This document shows positions 13,064 through 14,370 of a stretch of 14,370 nt of DNA, one piece after another. Below the pieces are notes generated by a model that saw nothing but the letters and a program-made list of their open reading frames with translations, was not told the DNA's origin and ran no database searches. A program made the position numbers and the translations under genes. Each line of letters starts with the position of its first letter. Within the stretch, counting starts at the first letter, position 1. Source of the DNA: GWC2-56-14 sp043731355 (lineage in GTDB: Bacteria; Nitrospirota; UBA9217); contig JAYTJE010000067.1 of NCBI GenBank assembly GCA_043731355.1, forward strand, positions 1 through 14,370. The letters are read 5' to 3'.

Positions 13064-14370
13064 ATGGGCTTTTTCAAAAAATCCGGAGACAGTGAACAAC
13101 AATCAACCGTTGCCGACCTGAGGCACAAGGTGGCTGACGCTAAAATGCCCGTGGACGTCGAGAAGCTCGCGGAGCAGGAACTGGAAATGCTCACCAAGAT
13201 CAGCCCTGCCGCCGCCGAATATTCCATTGGCCTCACCTACATCGATTACCTGGTCACCCTTCCCTGGAACAAAAAGACCGAAGACAACCTTGACCTTGCG
13301 CGTGCCGAGCGGCTGCTGAACGAGAACCACTATGGCCTGAACAAGGTAAAAGAGCGCATCCTGGAACACCTGGCAGTAAAGGTCATGCGACTGAACCGGA
13401 AGCCGCTTATCCTGGTGGTGGACGATGAAGAGCTCGCGCGCAGGAACCTGGAGCATGTTCTCTCCAAAGAACAGTATGAAGTGATGACCGCTGCCAACGG
13501 CGCTGACGCCCTCCGGAAGCTCGAAACCCATGAGTTTGACGTGGTCATCACCGATCTGAAGATGGCGTCGCTCGACGGCATGGAACTGATCGAAAAGGTA
13601 AGCGAACGCTACCCAGACGTCAAAGTCATCGTCGTGACCGGCTTTGCCTCGATCTCTTCGGCCATTGAGGCGGTCAAAAAGGGCGCCTTCGATTATATCG
13701 CCAAGCCTTTCAAGCTCGACGAGGTCCGCAGCGCCGTGCGCAAGGCGCTTGAGAAGAAAGCCGTGGTCAAGAGCACCAAGGGCTCGGTCCTCTGCTTCTC
13801 CGGCCCTCCCGGGACCGGCAAAACCTCCGTCGGCAGGGCCGTGGCCCAGGCGCTCGGGAGAAAGTTCACGCGCATCGCCCTGGGCGGCATGAAGGACGAG
13901 GCCGACATCCGCGGGCACCGCCGCACCTATGTTGGGGCCAAACCCGGCCGCATCATCGAGGAACTCCACCGCCTTGAGACGTCAAACCCCGTGATCATGC
14001 TGGACGAACTCGACAAGCTCGGCCATGACTTCAAGGGAGACCCGGCCTCGGCGCTCCTGGAGGTGCTCGATCCGGAACAGAACCAGGCCTTCGTCGACCA
14101 TTATCTTGACGTTCCCTTCGATCTTTCGAGCGTCATGTTCATCGTGACCGCCAACCTGCTCGACGCCATCCACGCTCCCCTCCGGGACCGCATGGAGGTG
14201 ATCGAGTTCCCGGGCTATACGCAGGAGGAAAAAGCGCGGATCGCTACGCGGTTCCTGCTGCCGAAGCAGATCAGGGAAAAAGGCCTGTCAACGGACCGTG
14301 TCGTCTTTGCCCCTGAGGCGCTGCACCGGATCATTCAGGAATATACGCGCGAAGCCGGGATCAGAAGTTT
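13064..14370 (+). CDS. Lon-type AAA+ protease with an inserted response-regulator receiver domain (3' truncated by the window)
   Basis: 435 codons are visible. Residues about 17-112 match the last part of the Lon N-terminal region (ISPAAAEYSIGLTYIDYLVT, LPWNKKTEDNLDLARAERLL, HYGLNKVKERILEHLAV). The PUA-like LAN substrate domain and most of the coiled coil are missing. A full receiver domain (about 114-232) follows: acid pair D120/D121, E122, phosphoacceptor D164, T192 and K214. Lon resumes at about 240 with Walker A GPPGTGKT (247-254), GGMKDEADIRGHRRTYVGA, Walker B VIMLDE (D314/E315), the TAN and LRDRME segments, and the sensor-2 sequence YTREAGIRS, where the window ends. The Ser/Lys protease domain is expected beyond. 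The ATG has GAGG and GGTGA upstream. Degradation activity controlled by phosphorylation is inferred, not shown. The frame is continuous through both junctions. Confidence 0.9.
   Translation, partial: MGFFKKSGDSEQQSTVADLRHKVADAKMPVDVEKLAEQELEMLTKISPAAAEYSIGLTYIDYLVTLPWNKKTEDNLDLARAERLLNENHYGLNKVKERILEHLAVKVMRLNRKPLILVVDDEELARRNLEHVLSKEQYEVMTAANGADALRKLETHEFDVVITDLKMASLDGMELIEKVSERYPDVKVIVVTGFASISSAIEAVKKGAFDYIAKPFKLDEVRSAVRKALEKKAVVKSTKGSVLCFSGPPGTGKTSVGRAVAQALGRKFTRIALGGMKDEADIRGHRRTYVGAKPGRIIEELHRLETSNPVIMLDELDKLGHDFKGDPASALLEVLDPEQNQAFVDHYLDVPFDLSSVMFIVTANLLDAIHAPLRDRMEVIEFPGYTQEEKARIATRFLLPKQIREKGLSTDRVVFAPEALHRIIQEYTREAGIRS

Noticed and set aside
13400..13780. Receiver segment as an assembly chimera inside lon
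   Set aside because: Both junctions keep the frame, fall at a natural linker of Lon, and codon use does not change; a chimera cannot be formally excluded without reads.
13103..13969. 288-residue open frame on the minus strand opposite the Lon-like gene
   Set aside because: The opposite strand carries unmistakable Lon and receiver motifs; this frame is a by-product of high third-position GC.

Overview
The window is about 14.4 kb of GC-rich bacterial chromosome. Gene content suggests a deltaproteobacterial (Desulfuromonadales/Geobacter-like) or Nitrospirota-type organism. The pointers are a sigma-54 two-component system, a TauE/SafE carrier preceded by a small two-helix membrane protein, a tandem universal stress protein, small Cys-rich proteins and an unusual Lon. 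The taxonomic call is inference from recalled family distributions. No rRNA, tRNA or CRISPR array was seen.

Left part (1-5480). The tail of an unknown gene overlaps an AI-2E/PerM-family membrane protein, followed by a LOG-family nucleotide hydrolase. A DedA/TVP38-type membrane protein converges on the LOG gene with overlapping stop codons, and a Cys-rich zinc-ribbon protein lies upstream of it. Across a 250-bp divergent region lie a second Cys-rich (YkgJ/DUF3109-like) protein and a shikimate kinase. A clear sigma-70 promoter then drives an exported thioredoxin-fold protein and a CcdA-type transmembrane thiol reductant carrier. The thioredoxin-fold protein has lost the first active-site Cys.

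Middle (5565-6805). This is the accessory-looking stretch. A 119-residue STAS/SpoIIAA-like protein reads leftward from a perfect TATAAT box flanked by a 23-bp palindrome and a related copy. It is followed by a 60-bp imperfect inverted repeat resembling an integron attC site, then by the C-terminal stump of a REP-associated tyrosine (Y1) transposase, which abuts a DUF202 membrane protein gene.

Right part (6846-12805, all leftward). A membrane histidine kinase and an NtrC-type sigma-54 activator overlap. A strong intrinsic terminator separates them from an upstream five-gene operon: a 58-aa protein, a 170-aa USP-like protein, an 83-aa two-helix membrane protein, a TauE/SafE carrier and a tandem UspA. 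The first two proteins share an N-terminal motif, and a sigma-54-like promoter lies just ahead of the operon. A plausible but unproven model is that the kinase/regulator pair controls this stress/anion-export operon.

Far right (13064 to the end). Divergent from the operon is the window's most striking gene. It is a Lon protease homologue that lacks the usual N-terminal substrate-binding domain and carries a complete CheY/NtrC-type receiver domain spliced between the helical region and the Walker A strand. All receiver catalytic residues and the AAA+ motifs are present. This predicts a Lon-type protease gated by aspartyl phosphorylation. The window ends before the proteolytic domain.
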